From contig NZ_CP132359.1 of the NCBI RefSeq assembly GCF_030758975.1, positions 372,001-436,000 of the forward strand: DNA of 64,000 bases, written 5' to 3'. The position numbers and the translations under genes are program-made. Numbering within the stretch: the stretch's first letter is position 1; each line of letters begins with the position of its first letter. Shown here piece by piece: positions 1 to 8,951 of this stretch. The notes under the pieces were generated by a model. It had not been told where the DNA came from. It ran no database searches and saw nothing but the letters and a program-made list of their open reading frames with translations. This DNA is from Bosea beijingensis (GTDB taxonomy: Bacteria; Pseudomonadota; Alphaproteobacteria; Rhizobiales; Beijerinckiaceae).

Positions 1-238
1 TCTCCTCCAGCGCCTTCAGCCGGGTAGCGAGTTTGTCGTTCTCCTCGCGGGCGATCAGCGCCATCTCGCGCACCGCCTCGAATTCCTCGCGGGCGACGAC
101 GTCGAGATCACGCAGCAGCCGCTCGATCTGGGTCTTCACCACCGTCTCGACCTCGCGCCGCACGCCCTGCGCCGCGCCTGCGGCATCCGTGGCGAGACGG
201 GCGATATCGTCGAGGATGCGGTTGCCGGGGTTCACCAT
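1..238 (-). CDS. ubiK: Accessory factor UbiK family protein (partial)
   Basis: The window edge removes the C-terminus; 79 residues are visible, starting MVNPGNRILDD at an ATG whose complement ends at 238. The visible part is amphipathic and strongly helical, with a charged heptad-like stretch over residues 35-79 ending in KLATRLKALEE. This is the short BMFP/DUF526 layout, in which a membrane-binding helix is followed by a trimeric coiled coil. UbiK proteins assist the ubiquinone biosynthesis complex, through UbiJ in enterobacteria, and bind lipids. The short length and the coiled-coil end fit; the family call rests on sequence resemblance alone. The gene reads away from the palindrome-containing gap at 239-481. 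Confidence 0.75.
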   Translation of the reverse strand, partial: MVNPGNRILDDIARLATDAAGAAQGVRREVETVVKTQIERLLRDLDVVAREEFEAVREMALIAREENDKLATRLKALEE

Positions 239-249
239 GGCTCTCTCCC

Positions 250-355
250 TTAGAGCATCGGCCCGAAAAGTGTGACGCGGTTTTCGGGAAAAGCCGATGC
301 AAATTCAAAGATCTGGAGCATCGGACTGAGTACGGTATTCAGTCTGATGCTCCAG
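250..355. repeat. Two adjacent imperfect palindromes (intergenic repeat)
   Basis: The gap between divergent ubiK and the M24 gene holds two hairpins. The first pairs GCATCGGC (255-262) with GCCGATGC (293-300), with an inner CCCGAAAA/TTTTCGGG stem at 262-269 and 281-288. The second pairs 313-329 with 339-355 over about 17 bp with one wobble, around a 9-nt loop. Both begin with a GAGCATCGG core. Related sequence recurs at 33961 and 59011, so this looks like a dispersed intergenic palindrome family rather than a terminator; neither hairpin is followed by a T-run. Confidence 0.7.
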
Positions 356-481
356 AGGCGCGAAACTCTCTGAGGACAGCCTATAGGCAGCCCGCGCGGG
401 GGCCGCAATTGCGACCGGTTGTCGGGCTTGCCCGCAAGGCCTCGGCACGATCACATGCGCGACCATCCGGAGGAACGCGCC

Positions 482-1633
482 ATGGCCCTGCATTTCACGC
501 CCGCCGAATTCGCCCGCCGCCGCGATGCCTTGCTGGCCGCGATGCGGAAGGACCGGCTCGATGCGCTCTTCCTGTTCCAGCAGGAATCGATGTTCTGGCT
601 GACCGGCTACGACACCTTCGGCTTCTGCTTCTTCCAGTGCCTCGTCGTCAAAGCCGACGGCACCATGGCGCTCCTGACTCGTTCCGCCGATCTTCGGCAG
701 GCCCAGCAGACCTCGAACCTCACAGACATCCGCATCTGGAAGGACGGCCGCGACGCCGACCCGACGGCCGATCTCCTCACCCTGAACCGCGATCTCGGCC
801 TCGCTGGCAAGCGCATCGGCGTCGAGTTCGAATCCTACGGCCTCGTCGCCTCGAACTATCGCAAGCTCGAAGCCCGCTTCGCCGGGCAGGCCGATCTCAC
901 CGACGCCTCGCTGATCGTCACCCGCCTGCGCGCCGTGAAATCGGCGGAGGAGATCACCTATGTCCGGCGCGCCGCCGTGCTGGCCGATGCCGCCGACCGC
1001 GCGGCGCTCGCTGCGATCCGGGCCGGCGCCGACGAGGGCGAGATTCTCGCCGCCCAGCACAATGCGATCTTCGCGGGCGGCGGCGACTATCCCGCCAATG
1101 AGTTCATCATCGGCTCCGGCCGCGACGCCTTGCTCTGCCGCTACAAATCCGGCCGGCGCCGGCTCGATGCCAACGACCAGATCACCCTCGAATTCGCCGG
1201 CACCGACCGGCACTATCATGTCGCCGCGATGCGCACCGTCGTCGTCGGCGAGCCGCGCCCGCTCCACCGCCCCTATCATGCCGCCGCCCGCGACGCCTTG
1301 CTGGCTTGCGAGGCCGAATTGAAGCCTGGGCGCACGGCCGGTGACGTCTTCGCCGCCCATGCCCGAATCTTCGACGAGCATGGCCTGGCGCAGCACCGAC
1401 TCAATGCCTGCGGCTATTCGTTGGGCGCCAAGTTCACCCCGTCCTGGATGGATTGGCCGATGTTCTATGGGGCCAATGACTGGCCGATCGTGCCGGGCAT
1501 GGTGATGTTCGCTCACATGATCCTGATGGATTCCGCCAGCGAAACCGCGATGTGCCTTGGCCGGACCTATCTGGTCGGCGAAGGCGGCGCCGAGGCGCTC
1601 AACCTGCCCGATCTGGACCTCGTCATCCGTTGA
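482..1633 (+). CDS. M24-family (creatinase/Xaa-Pro peptidase fold) hydrolase
   Basis: A 383-residue protein with a creatinase N-terminal domain (about 1-135) and a pita-bread M24 domain (about 140-383). The ATG at 482 is chosen because GGAGGAA lies 8 nt upstream; an in-frame ATG at 419 has no such site. In metal-dependent M24 peptidases the metal-binding segment has two Asp 11 residues apart, the second just before TRT. Here those positions are Glu217 and Ala228, in LEFAGTDRHYHVAAMRT. The enzyme therefore resembles the metal-free creatinase branch or the DoeA-type ectoine hydrolases, and probably cleaves a C-N bond in a small amide or amidine. No ectoine or creatine genes lie nearby, so the substrate is unknown. 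Confidence 0.8.
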   Translation: MALHFTPAEFARRRDALLAAMRKDRLDALFLFQQESMFWLTGYDTFGFCFFQCLVVKADGTMALLTRSADLRQAQQTSNLTDIRIWKDGRDADPTADLLTLNRDLGLAGKRIGVEFESYGLVASNYRKLEARFAGQADLTDASLIVTRLRAVKSAEEITYVRRAAVLADAADRAALAAIRAGADEGEILAAQHNAIFAGGGDYPANEFIIGSGRDALLCRYKSGRRRLDANDQITLEFAGTDRHYHVAAMRTVVVGEPRPLHRPYHAAARDALLACEAELKPGRTAGDVFAAHARIFDEHGLAQHRLNACGYSLGAKFTPSWMDWPMFYGANDWPIVPGMVMFAHMILMDSASETAMCLGRTYLVGEGGAEALNLPDLDLVIR

Positions 1634-1694
1634 GCCTAGAACGGGCGAGCAGGGAATCTCGAAGCAGTCCACAGCCCAAAGGGCGGGAGGCGTC

Positions 1695-2258
1695 ATGATC
1701 AACCGTTTTAGCGGCCTCGTTCTGGGGCCGGTTTTGGCGCTCGCTGTCGCTGGCTGCCAGGAAACCACCCAGACCGCGGCTCGCCCGCGCGTCGATGCGC
1801 CCGGCGTCCCCGTCTCCGTCCAGAGCATTTCCGGCGCGCCCGAGGACGTCACCACCAGCTTCGCCGGCCTGCTCGGCGAGGCCGCGGCCGAGCGCAAGAT
1901 GGAGATCGTCCCCGGCAACAAGCCGGCGCGCTTCCGGGTCAAGGGCTACCTCACCGCCCAGCCCACCGAGGACGGCCAGACCGCGCTCGCCTTCGTCTGG
2001 GACGTCTACGATTCGACCAAGCAGCGAGCCCAGCGCGTCCAGGGCGAGAGCATCGGCAAGCGCAGCGGCGGTTCCGATCCCTGGGCCGGCATCGATCGCA
2101 CGATCGTCGCCAAGGCGGCGTCGGACTCGATGGATGCGATAGCCGGTTTCCTCGTCACCACACCGGGCGTCGAGACGCTCGCGATCGAGGACAAGCCGGC
2201 GAAACCCGCCGAGCCGGGCACCCGCGTCGCCGCGACCGACGACAAGAAGAAGAGCTGA
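1695..2258 (+). CDS. Putative lipoprotein, unknown function
   Basis: A 187-residue protein starting at ATG 1695 behind GGGAGG. Residues 1-21 are a lipoprotein signal peptide, with the lipobox ending ALAVAGC and Cys21 as the lipidated residue. The mature part has a globular stretch with FRVKGYLTA and a VWDVYD-containing strand, then a charged Lys/Pro/Ala tail ending DDKKKS. The pattern is that of small alphaproteobacterial envelope lipoproteins with an assembly-factor-like middle. I do not recognise a named family. The gene stands alone, 61 bp after the M24 gene and 185 bp before prs. Confidence 0.75.
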   Translation: MINRFSGLVLGPVLALAVAGCQETTQTAARPRVDAPGVPVSVQSISGAPEDVTTSFAGLLGEAAAERKMEIVPGNKPARFRVKGYLTAQPTEDGQTALAFVWDVYDSTKQRAQRVQGESIGKRSGGSDPWAGIDRTIVAKAASDSMDAIAGFLVTTPGVETLAIEDKPAKPAEPGTRVAATDDKKKS

Positions 2259-2342
2259 GGCCCCCGCCGCGGCGACGCTGCGGCAGTGGTTTCCGGGTCA
2301 CGGCATGGCGCCCCGCGCTTTTTGCTGACCGATATTGCACTG

Positions 2343-2405
2343 CAGCGGTCGACTCCATCCGACCGCGCTGTTAAGAGCCGTTCGAATTGAGCCGGCAATG
2401 CCGGC
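2343..2405. other. Two hairpins in the prs leader region
   Basis: GCGGTCG (2345-2351) pairs with CGACCGC (2360-2366). GCCGGC (2391-2396) pairs with GCCGGC (2400-2405) around an AAT loop, 38 bp before the prs ATG. Neither has a T-run, so they may act in the leader or end transcription of the lipoprotein gene inefficiently. The 185-bp gap holds nothing else I can identify. Confidence 0.35.
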
Positions 2406-2443
2406 CCTCCCTGCTCAGCCTTACTGCAACGGTGCGCTACGGC

Positions 2444-3388
<945 letters not shown>

Positions 3389-3399
3389 GAGGTTTCGGC

Positions 3400-4122
3400 T
3401 TGGGCAACTCCCGCGCCCTCGTCCTGTTCTCCGGCGGCCAGGACTCGACCACGACCCTGGCCTGGGCGCTCGACCGCTTCGACGCGGTCGAGACTGTCGG
3501 CTTCGACTACGGCCAGCGCCATCGCATCGAGATGGAGTGCCGTGAGACGATCCGCGCCAAGCTGCCGGCGCTCTCCGCCCGCTATGCCGAGCGGCTCGGC
3601 CCCGACCATGTCTTCGATCTCAAGGCTCTCGGCGCGATCTCGGAGACCGCGCTCACCCGCGAGACCGAGATCGCCTTCGCCGAGACCGGCCTGCCGACGA
3701 CCTTCGTGCCCGGCCGCAACCTGATCTTCCTGACCTTCGCGGCCGCGCTCGCTTATCGCCGCGACCTCAAGCACATCGTGCTCGGCGTCTGCGAGACCGA
3801 TTATTCCGGCTATCCCGATTGCCGCGACGACACGATCAAGGCGATGCAGGTCGCGCTCAATCTCGGGCTCGACCGCCGGCTCGTGCTGCACACGCCGCTG
3901 ATGTGGCGCGACAAGGCGCAGACCTTTGCCCTCGCACGCGCTATCGGCGGCCAGGCCCTGCTCGACCTCGTGATCGAGGACAGCCATAGCTGCTATCTCG
4001 GCGACAGGACGACCCGGCATGGCTGGGGTTACGGCTGCGGCCATTGCCCGGCATGCGATTTGCGATCAAAAGGCTTCGCGGCTTACCTCGCAGCCCCCGA
4101 CGACAGCGGACTTGACTTATGA
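3400..4122 (+). CDS. queC: 7-cyano-7-deazaguanine synthase QueC
   Basis: A 240-residue ATP-dependent enzyme that converts 7-carboxy-7-deazaguanine and ammonia to preQ0 in queuosine synthesis. The start is TTG 3400, 11 bp after prs. The PP-loop SGGQDS is at 11-16. The zinc site is Cys198, Cys213, Cys216 and Cys219, in [27 protein letters not shown] order. The stop overlaps the start of the next gene (ATGA at 4119-4122), a VUT-family transporter, so synthesis and probable precursor uptake are translationally coupled. No queD, queE or queF lies in the immediate neighbourhood; the PTPS-like gene at 48867 lacks QueD catalytic residues and is not a substitute. Confidence 0.96.
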   Translation: MGNSRALVLFSGGQDSTTTLAWALDRFDAVETVGFDYGQRHRIEMECRETIRAKLPALSARYAERLGPDHVFDLKALGAISETALTRETEIAFAETGLPTTFVPGRNLIFLTFAAALAYRRDLKHIVLGVCETDYSGYPDCRDDTIKAMQVALNLGLDRRLVLHTPLMWRDKAQTFALARAIGGQALLDLVIEDSHSCYLGDRTTRHGWGYGCGHCPACDLRSKGFAAYLAAPDDSGLDL

Positions 4123-4682
4123 CCCGTGACCGCCAGCGCCTGACTGAAGGCGTCATCGCCCTCATCCTGTTCGGCCTGACCATCCCTGCCGCCAACTGGC
4201 TGATCGGCAATGCCGGCGCGGTCTGCGTGCCGAATGGCCCCTGCCTCGTGCCGGTCTGGCCGGGCGTCATGGCGCCGAGCGGCGTCCTGATGGTCGGGCT
4301 CGCGCTCGTCCTGCGCGACATCGTCCAGCGTCGCCTCGGCCCGCTCGCCGGTCTCGGCGCCATAGCGGTCGGCACGCTGATCTCGGCCACGCTGGCCCCG
4401 CCCGCGATCGTTCTCGCCTCGGTCGCGGCCTTCCTGCTTTCGGAGCTCGCCGATTTCGCGGTCTACACGCCGCTGCAGCGCCGCCGCTTCGTCACGGCCG
4501 TCTTCGCCTCCAGCGTGATCGGCCTCGTCGTCGACAGCCTCGTCTTCCTGCATCTCGCCTTCGGCAGTCTCGACTTCCTCGCCGGCCAGATCATCGGCAA
4601 GGCCTGGATGGTGCTGCTCGCCCTGCCCTTGATGCATCTCCTGCGCCGTCGCGACGAGCGGCTCGGCCTGGTCGCCGCCTGA
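4119..4682 (+). CDS. VUT family (YhhQ-like) probable queuosine-precursor transporter
   Basis: A 187-residue inner-membrane protein with about five to six hydrophobic segments. The stretch [16 protein letters not shown] followed by the [12 protein letters not shown] segment is typical of the VUT/YhhQ family, whose E. coli member imports preQ0 and preQ1. Its ATG overlaps the queC stop by 4 bp, which strongly supports a role in deazaguanine uptake. The cell could then obtain preQ0 either by synthesis or from outside. Substrate preference cannot be read from the sequence. Confidence 0.85.
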   Translation: MTRDRQRLTEGVIALILFGLTIPAANWLIGNAGAVCVPNGPCLVPVWPGVMAPSGVLMVGLALVLRDIVQRRLGPLAGLGAIAVGTLISATLAPPAIVLASVAAFLLSELADFAVYTPLQRRRFVTAVFASSVIGLVVDSLVFLHLAFGSLDFLAGQIIGKAWMVLLALPLMHLLRRRDERLGLVAA

Positions 4683-4791
4683 ACGCGGGATCCTGCAATC
4701 CCACGTAAAGTTTGAGGCGGCGTTTCAACCCGCCCTTAAAGCATTTCCGCTAGCATGCGGGTTCTTCGACGAGCACTCAGTCGGACAATCC

Positions 4792-6645
4792 GTGATCAGA
4801 CCTTCGGGCCGCCTGCAGGCTCTGCAGAACGATATTCTTGAAGATATCGCGCGGGGCGAGCCGCTGGCCGCCTGCATGGAGCGTCTCTGCCATCGTGCCG
4901 AGTCGATCTCGCCCGGCGTCATTTGCTCGGTCGTCACCATCGACGATCAGGGCTGCCTTCAGCCCCTCGCCTCGCCCAGCCTGCCCCCGCACTATGTCGG
5001 CGCCATCAAGGGATTGCCGGCAGGACCCAATGTCGGCTCCTGCGGAACCGCGGTCTTCCGCGGCGAGGCTGTCGAAGTCACCGATATCGCGACCGATCCG
5101 CTCTGGGCGCCCTATACCGGGCTGGCCTTGCCGCTCGGCCTGCGCGCCTGCTGGTCGACGCCGATCAAGGCTCGCGACGGCCGCGTCGTCGGCGCCTTCG
5201 CTTTCTATTTCAACCGGCCGCGCCGTGCGCAATTGCTCGAGCGCCAGATCGTCGCGACCTGTGTCCATCTCTGCGCCATTGCGATCGAGCATGACGAGGT
5301 CCGTACCCGCAATCACCGCCTCGCCTATTTCGACACGCTGACCGGCCTGCCGAACCGCAGCCAGTTCAATGGCGCCATTGCCGGCATGAGTGCCTCCGGC
5401 CGCCGCTTCGGGCTGATGCTGATCGATATTGACCACCTCAAGCTGGTCAACGACACGCTCGGCCACGCGGCCGGCGATGCCCTGATCGCAGAGGTCGGCA
5501 CGCGGCTCGGCACGGCGCTCGCCGGTTGCCTCACCTGCCGGATCGGGGGCGACGAATTCGCCGTCCTGATCCCGGATTGCGAGGGGCCGGCGCGCATGCG
5601 CTCCCTCGCCGCGGCCGCCACCGCGGCGATGGCTTCCCCGCTCGACCATGACGGGCACAGCATCGCCCCCAGCATCACCATCGGCGGCGCTATCGCCGGC
5701 GCTGACGGGCAGGACAGCGTCACTCTCCGGCAGAATGCGGATCTCGCGCTCTATCACGCCAAGGAGACGCGGCGCGGCCGCTATGTCCGGTTCCGCCGAC
5801 AGTTGCGCAGTGCGATGATGCACCGCATCCGCGTGCGCCGCGATGTCGCCGGCGCCCTCGGCGACGAGCGCATCATCCCTTATTACCAGCCGGTCATCCG
5901 GCTCGACACGGCCGAGGTCGTCGGCGTCGAGGCCCTGGCCCGGATGCGCCTCGACGACGGCCGCATCGTCACCGCCGGCGAGTTCCAGGACGCGCTTCGC
6001 GATCCGAAGATCGCCCATCGCACCACCACGCAGATGCTGACGGCGGTCGCCGCCGACATGGCCGAATGGCGGGCGGCAAGCCTGAATTTCCAGCATGTCG
6101 CGGTCAACGTCACCTCGGCCGATTTCCAGAAGGGCGATCTGGTGCAGCGCGCCAGCCGCATTCTGGAGAAGGCCGCCGTGCCGATGCAGCAGCTCGTGAT
6201 CGAAGTCACCGAGCAGGTCTTCATGGGCGGTCGCAAGGATGGCGTCGCACGCACCATGGAGGCGCTTCGGGCCTGCGGCTCGCCGGTCGCGCTCGATGAT
6301 TTCGGGACCGGCTTCGCCTCGCTGACCCATCTGCTCGAATTCCCGATCGACATCATCAAGATCGACCGCTCCTTCGTCGGCTCGATCGACAGCGGCACCC
6401 GCAGCGAGATCATCATCGAGGCGCTGCTGACCATGACCCGCCGCCTCGGCATGAAGATCGTGGCCGAGGGCATCGAGACGCAAGGACAGGCCGAGCGCCT
6501 GATCGAGATGGGCTGCCGCCTCGGCCAGGGTTATCTCTATTCCCCGCCAGTTTCGGCCTCGGTCATACGCGAATGGCTGCAGCGCTTCGCCCAGCCCGCA
6601 CAGGTCGCCACTCCCGCTCCCGGCCGCGTCGCGAACGCCGCCTGA
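4792..6645 (+). CDS. GAF-GGDEF-EAL cyclic-di-GMP turnover protein
   Basis: A 617-residue cytoplasmic protein starting at GTG 4792. Domains in order are GAF (about 24-165), GGDEF (about 175-335) and EAL (about 350-605). The cyclase signature GGDEF is intact at 252-256, but the RxxD inhibitory site expected just upstream is absent (LAGC occupies it). The EAL motif at 380-382, the DDFGTG loop, EVTE, KIDRSF and EGIET residues are all present, so the phosphodiesterase half looks active. A bifunctional enzyme with GAF control is likely; the ligand is unknown. It is monocistronic, 109 bp after the transporter gene. Confidence 0.93.
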   Translation: MIRPSGRLQALQNDILEDIARGEPLAACMERLCHRAESISPGVICSVVTIDDQGCLQPLASPSLPPHYVGAIKGLPAGPNVGSCGTAVFRGEAVEVTDIATDPLWAPYTGLALPLGLRACWSTPIKARDGRVVGAFAFYFNRPRRAQLLERQIVATCVHLCAIAIEHDEVRTRNHRLAYFDTLTGLPNRSQFNGAIAGMSASGRRFGLMLIDIDHLKLVNDTLGHAAGDALIAEVGTRLGTALAGCLTCRIGGDEFAVLIPDCEGPARMRSLAAAATAAMASPLDHDGHSIAPSITIGGAIAGADGQDSVTLRQNADLALYHAKETRRGRYVRFRRQLRSAMMHRIRVRRDVAGALGDERIIPYYQPVIRLDTAEVVGVEALARMRLDDGRIVTAGEFQDALRDPKIAHRTTTQMLTAVAADMAEWRAASLNFQHVAVNVTSADFQKGDLVQRASRILEKAAVPMQQLVIEVTEQVFMGGRKDGVARTMEALRACGSPVALDDFGTGFASLTHLLEFPIDIIKIDRSFVGSIDSGTRSEIIIEALLTMTRRLGMKIVAEGIETQGQAERLIEMGCRLGQGYLYSPPVSASVIREWLQRFAQPAQVATPAPGRVANAA

Positions 6646-6742
6646 GCAACGCCAGGCCGGGCTTGAGATCGCGGCGTTTTTCGCCTATGAGCACCCCTGC
6701 GTTCGGCTGACACCCTTGGAGGCTCTGAACGCGCAATCCGAT

Positions 6743-6770
6743 GGCCGCCACGAGGCGGCCTTGTCATTTT
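6743..6770 (+). terminator. Hairpin with T-rich tail before rplY
   Basis: GGCCGCC (6743-6749) pairs perfectly with GGCGGCC (6754-6760) around ACGA and is followed by TTGTCATTTT. It lies 30 bp before the rplY ATG. It could end the upstream GAF-GGDEF-EAL transcript, or act as a leader hairpin controlling rplY. Confidence 0.5.
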
Positions 6771-6790
6771 ACAAGTCAAGGACATCCAAC

Positions 6791-7411
6791 ATGACCGCCG
6801 TGAAGCAAATCGAGGCTTCGGCGCGCGCACAGGTCGGCAAGGGGGCCGCTCGTGCTGTTCGCCGCCAGGGCCAGACGCCTGCCGTGATCTATGGTGGGGG
6901 CGCTGCTCCCGAAGCCATCGCGCTCGACGCCAACAAGACCCGCCAGTTGATTTTCGGCGGCCACTTCCTGACCACGATCTTCGAGATCAGCGTCGCCGGT
7001 AAGAAGCAGCGCGTCATTCCGCGCGATTACCAGCTCGACCCGGTCAAGGATTTCCCGATCCATGTCGACTTCCTGCGCGTCGCCAAGGGCCAGACCGTCA
7101 CGGTCCAGGTCCCGGTTCACGTCGTCGGTCAGGAGCAGAGCCCCGGCGTCAAGAACGGCGGCCTGGTCCAGATTGTCGAGCATAGCCTCGAGGTCACCGT
7201 CGAGCCCGACAACATTCCGGAGTCCATCGACGTGTCGGTGGCCGGCCTGAACATCGGCGACTCCGTCCATGCGGATGCGATCAAGCTCCCGGCCGGCGCC
7301 AAGCTCTCCGTCGGGACCGACGCCACGATCGTCACGGTCTCCGCGCCGACCGTCGAGGCCGAGCCTGAGACTGCCGAGACTGCGGAAGCCGCGACCGAAG
7401 CCAAGGCCTGA
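6791..7411 (+). CDS. rplY: 50S ribosomal protein L25/general stress protein Ctc
   Basis: A 206-residue protein of the long CTC form: an N-terminal L25 domain that binds 5S rRNA (about 1-95), a C-terminal Ctc beta domain (about 96-180) and an acidic Ala/Glu-rich tail. The start is ATG 6791, giving MTAVKQIEASAR. The segment RVIPRDYQLDPVKDFPIHVDFL is typical of the family. It is followed by pth, the usual neighbour in many bacteria, but a strong terminator hairpin separates the two here. Confidence 0.96.
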   Translation: MTAVKQIEASARAQVGKGAARAVRRQGQTPAVIYGGGAAPEAIALDANKTRQLIFGGHFLTTIFEISVAGKKQRVIPRDYQLDPVKDFPIHVDFLRVAKGQTVTVQVPVHVVGQEQSPGVKNGGLVQIVEHSLEVTVEPDNIPESIDVSVAGLNIGDSVHADAIKLPAGAKLSVGTDATIVTVSAPTVEAEPETAETAEAATEAKA

Positions 7412-7457
7412 TGAAACGGCGCCAGCCGGCGCCGCTTCCATCCGGAACGATCACGAG

Positions 7458-7483
7458 ACGGCCGGGCCAGCCCCGGCCGTTTT
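7458..7483 (+). terminator. Intrinsic terminator after rplY
   Basis: ACGGCCGG (7458-7465) pairs with CCGGCCGT (7473-7480) around a 7-nt loop and runs into TTTT. It lies 47 bp after the rplY stop and 34 bp before the pth start, so it should end or attenuate the rplY transcript. Confidence 0.75.
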
Positions 7484-7516
7484 GCTATGTAACGACAAGC
7501 CTGCCGGAGTCCCGCC

Positions 7517-8131
7517 ATGCTGATCTTCGCCGGCCTCGGCAATCCCGGCGCGCGCTATGCCCGCAACCGGCACAATATCGGCTTCATGGCCGTGGACGAA
7601 ATCGCGCGCCTGCATCGTGCCTCGCCCTGGCGCGCCCGCTTCCAGGCCGAGGCCTGCGAGGCGACGATCGGCGGCGAAAAGGTCATCCTGCTCAAGCCGC
7701 AGACCTACATGAACGAATCCGGCCGCGCGATCGGCGAAGCAGCGCGCTTCTTCAAGATCGCGCCGGCAGATGTTGTCGTCTTCCACGATGAGCTCGACCT
7801 CGCCCCCGCGAAGCTGCGCGTGAAGCTCGGCGGCGGCAATGCCGGGCATAACGGCCTGCGCTCGACCACCGCCGCTATCGGCAACGACTATCGCCGTGTG
7901 CGGATGGGCATCGGCCATCCCGGCGACAAGGCGCTGGTCCACTCCTATGTGCTCAACGATTTCGGCAAGCCCGAACAGCCCTGGGTCGAGGACCTCTGCA
8001 CGGCCTGCGCCGACCATGCCGCCCTGCTCGCGGCCCATGACGACACCGGCTTCCAGAACAAGGTGCATCTCTTCATGGACGCGCGCGGCCACGCCGCCGT
8101 GAAGCGCCTCGGCGAGAAGAGCGAAGACTGA
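7517..8131 (+). CDS. pth: Peptidyl-tRNA hydrolase
   Basis: A 204-residue cytoplasmic enzyme that frees tRNA from prematurely released peptidyl-tRNA. The catalytic His is His19 in NRHNIGF. Other conserved elements are GLGNPG near the start, [16 protein letters not shown] and [12 protein letters not shown]. The start is ATG 7517. It faces the exported protein gene at 8138-8743, with only 6 bp between the stop codons. Confidence 0.97.
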   Translation: MLIFAGLGNPGARYARNRHNIGFMAVDEIARLHRASPWRARFQAEACEATIGGEKVILLKPQTYMNESGRAIGEAARFFKIAPADVVVFHDELDLAPAKLRVKLGGGNAGHNGLRSTTAAIGNDYRRVRMGIGHPGDKALVHSYVLNDFGKPEQPWVEDLCTACADHAALLAAHDDTGFQNKVHLFMDARGHAAVKRLGEKSED

Positions 8132-8137
8132 TTTCGT

Positions 8138-8743
8138 TCAGAGTGGCAGCTTGGCGCCAGCCTTCGCCACCGTGACGCGGCTCGTGCTGTAGCTGCCATC
8201 GGCCTGCCGGCTCGCCGTCATCGCGACCTGCGCACCGGGCTTCAGCTCGCTCGCCTCGGCCGGTGCCGCCATGAGGATCGTCGCTTCCGGCGTGATCGCG
8301 ACCTTCTGCTCGCCACCGGGATAGCTCAGAACGAGACTGGCGCCGTCGACCCTGGAGACGGTCTCGGCCACCGTGGCGTTGGTCATGGTCGCATCCGGCA
8401 GCACGCCCCAGGGCCGGTGCCCCTCGCCCGTGCCGCGCATCGCTTCCGGGAAGATCACCACCTGTACGGCGAGCAGCGTGCCGTCGGCCTGCGGCTTCGC
8501 GCCGACGCCGATGAAGCTGCCCTTTGCGATATCGCTCGCCTTCGCCGCGACCATCCCGCCGACCGAGAAGCCCGGTGCCAGCGCGACCTTGATCTCCCGC
8601 CCGTCAGCGGCCTTGAGGGTCAGGGTCGTTCCGTTCAGCGCCTCGACCTCGCCGCGTAGCCGTGTTCCCGGTGTCTGGGCAGCGGCAATGCCGCCGACAA
8701 GAACAAGAAATGACAGGACAAGCGCGAGGCGAAGGCGATTCAT
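8138..8743 (-). CDS. Exported protein with repeated OB-like strands (DUF5666-like)
   Basis: A 201-residue protein starting at the ATG whose complement ends at 8743. Residues 1-22 form a signal peptide ending IAAAQ. The mature part contains two similar beta-rich halves. The first reads LRGEVEALNGTTLTLKAADG and the second, about 100 residues on, contains VSRVDGASLVLSYPGGEQKV. This is the pattern of DUF5666-type domains, which bind or tune small ligands outside the cytoplasm. The function is unknown. It is divergent from ychF. Confidence 0.75.
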   Translation of the reverse strand: MNRLRLALVLSFLVLVGGIAAAQTPGTRLRGEVEALNGTTLTLKAADGREIKVALAPGFSVGGMVAAKASDIAKGSFIGVGAKPQADGTLLAVQVVIFPEAMRGTGEGHRPWGVLPDATMTNATVAETVSRVDGASLVLSYPGGEQKVAITPEATILMAAPAEASELKPGAQVAMTASRQADGSYSTSRVTVAKAGAKLPL

Positions 8744-8854
8744 TTCGAGGCTCCGATCGAGGCGGCAGGCAGGTGGTCCGATCCAGCACCCGCCTCGGTC
8801 GCGCCGCCATGCACGTTCGCGTGAGGGGCGCAGCAGCCATCCCCAGCGCGGCAC

Positions 8855-8884
8855 TTGTCTTTATCGCGCAAGCCCCCCAATAAG
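8855..8884 (+). promoter_or_regulatory. Possible sigma-70 promoter for ychF
   Basis: TTGTCT (8855-8860) lies 17-18 bp before CAATAAG (8878-8884), about 70 bp upstream of the ychF start. Both boxes are weak matches, so this is only a candidate. Confidence 0.25.
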
Positions 8885-8951
8885 GCCGCAACTTTCAAAA
8901 GCTTCACGCCCGGCCGCGGCTGATCCGCAGCGGGCAACGGAACAGGCGACC

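Noticed and set aside
830..842. GTTCGAATCC, as in a tRNA T-arm
   Set aside because: It lies in the M24 coding sequence and no cloverleaf can be drawn around it.
305..1942. Long minus-strand open frame opposite the M24 gene and lipoprotein
   Set aside because: It is a by-product of high GC content; it lacks a ribosome site and any recognisable family, while the plus-strand genes are clear.
4777..6483. 568-residue minus-strand frame opposite the GAF-GGDEF-EAL gene
   Set aside because: Shadow of the plus-strand gene; no ribosome site or family pattern.
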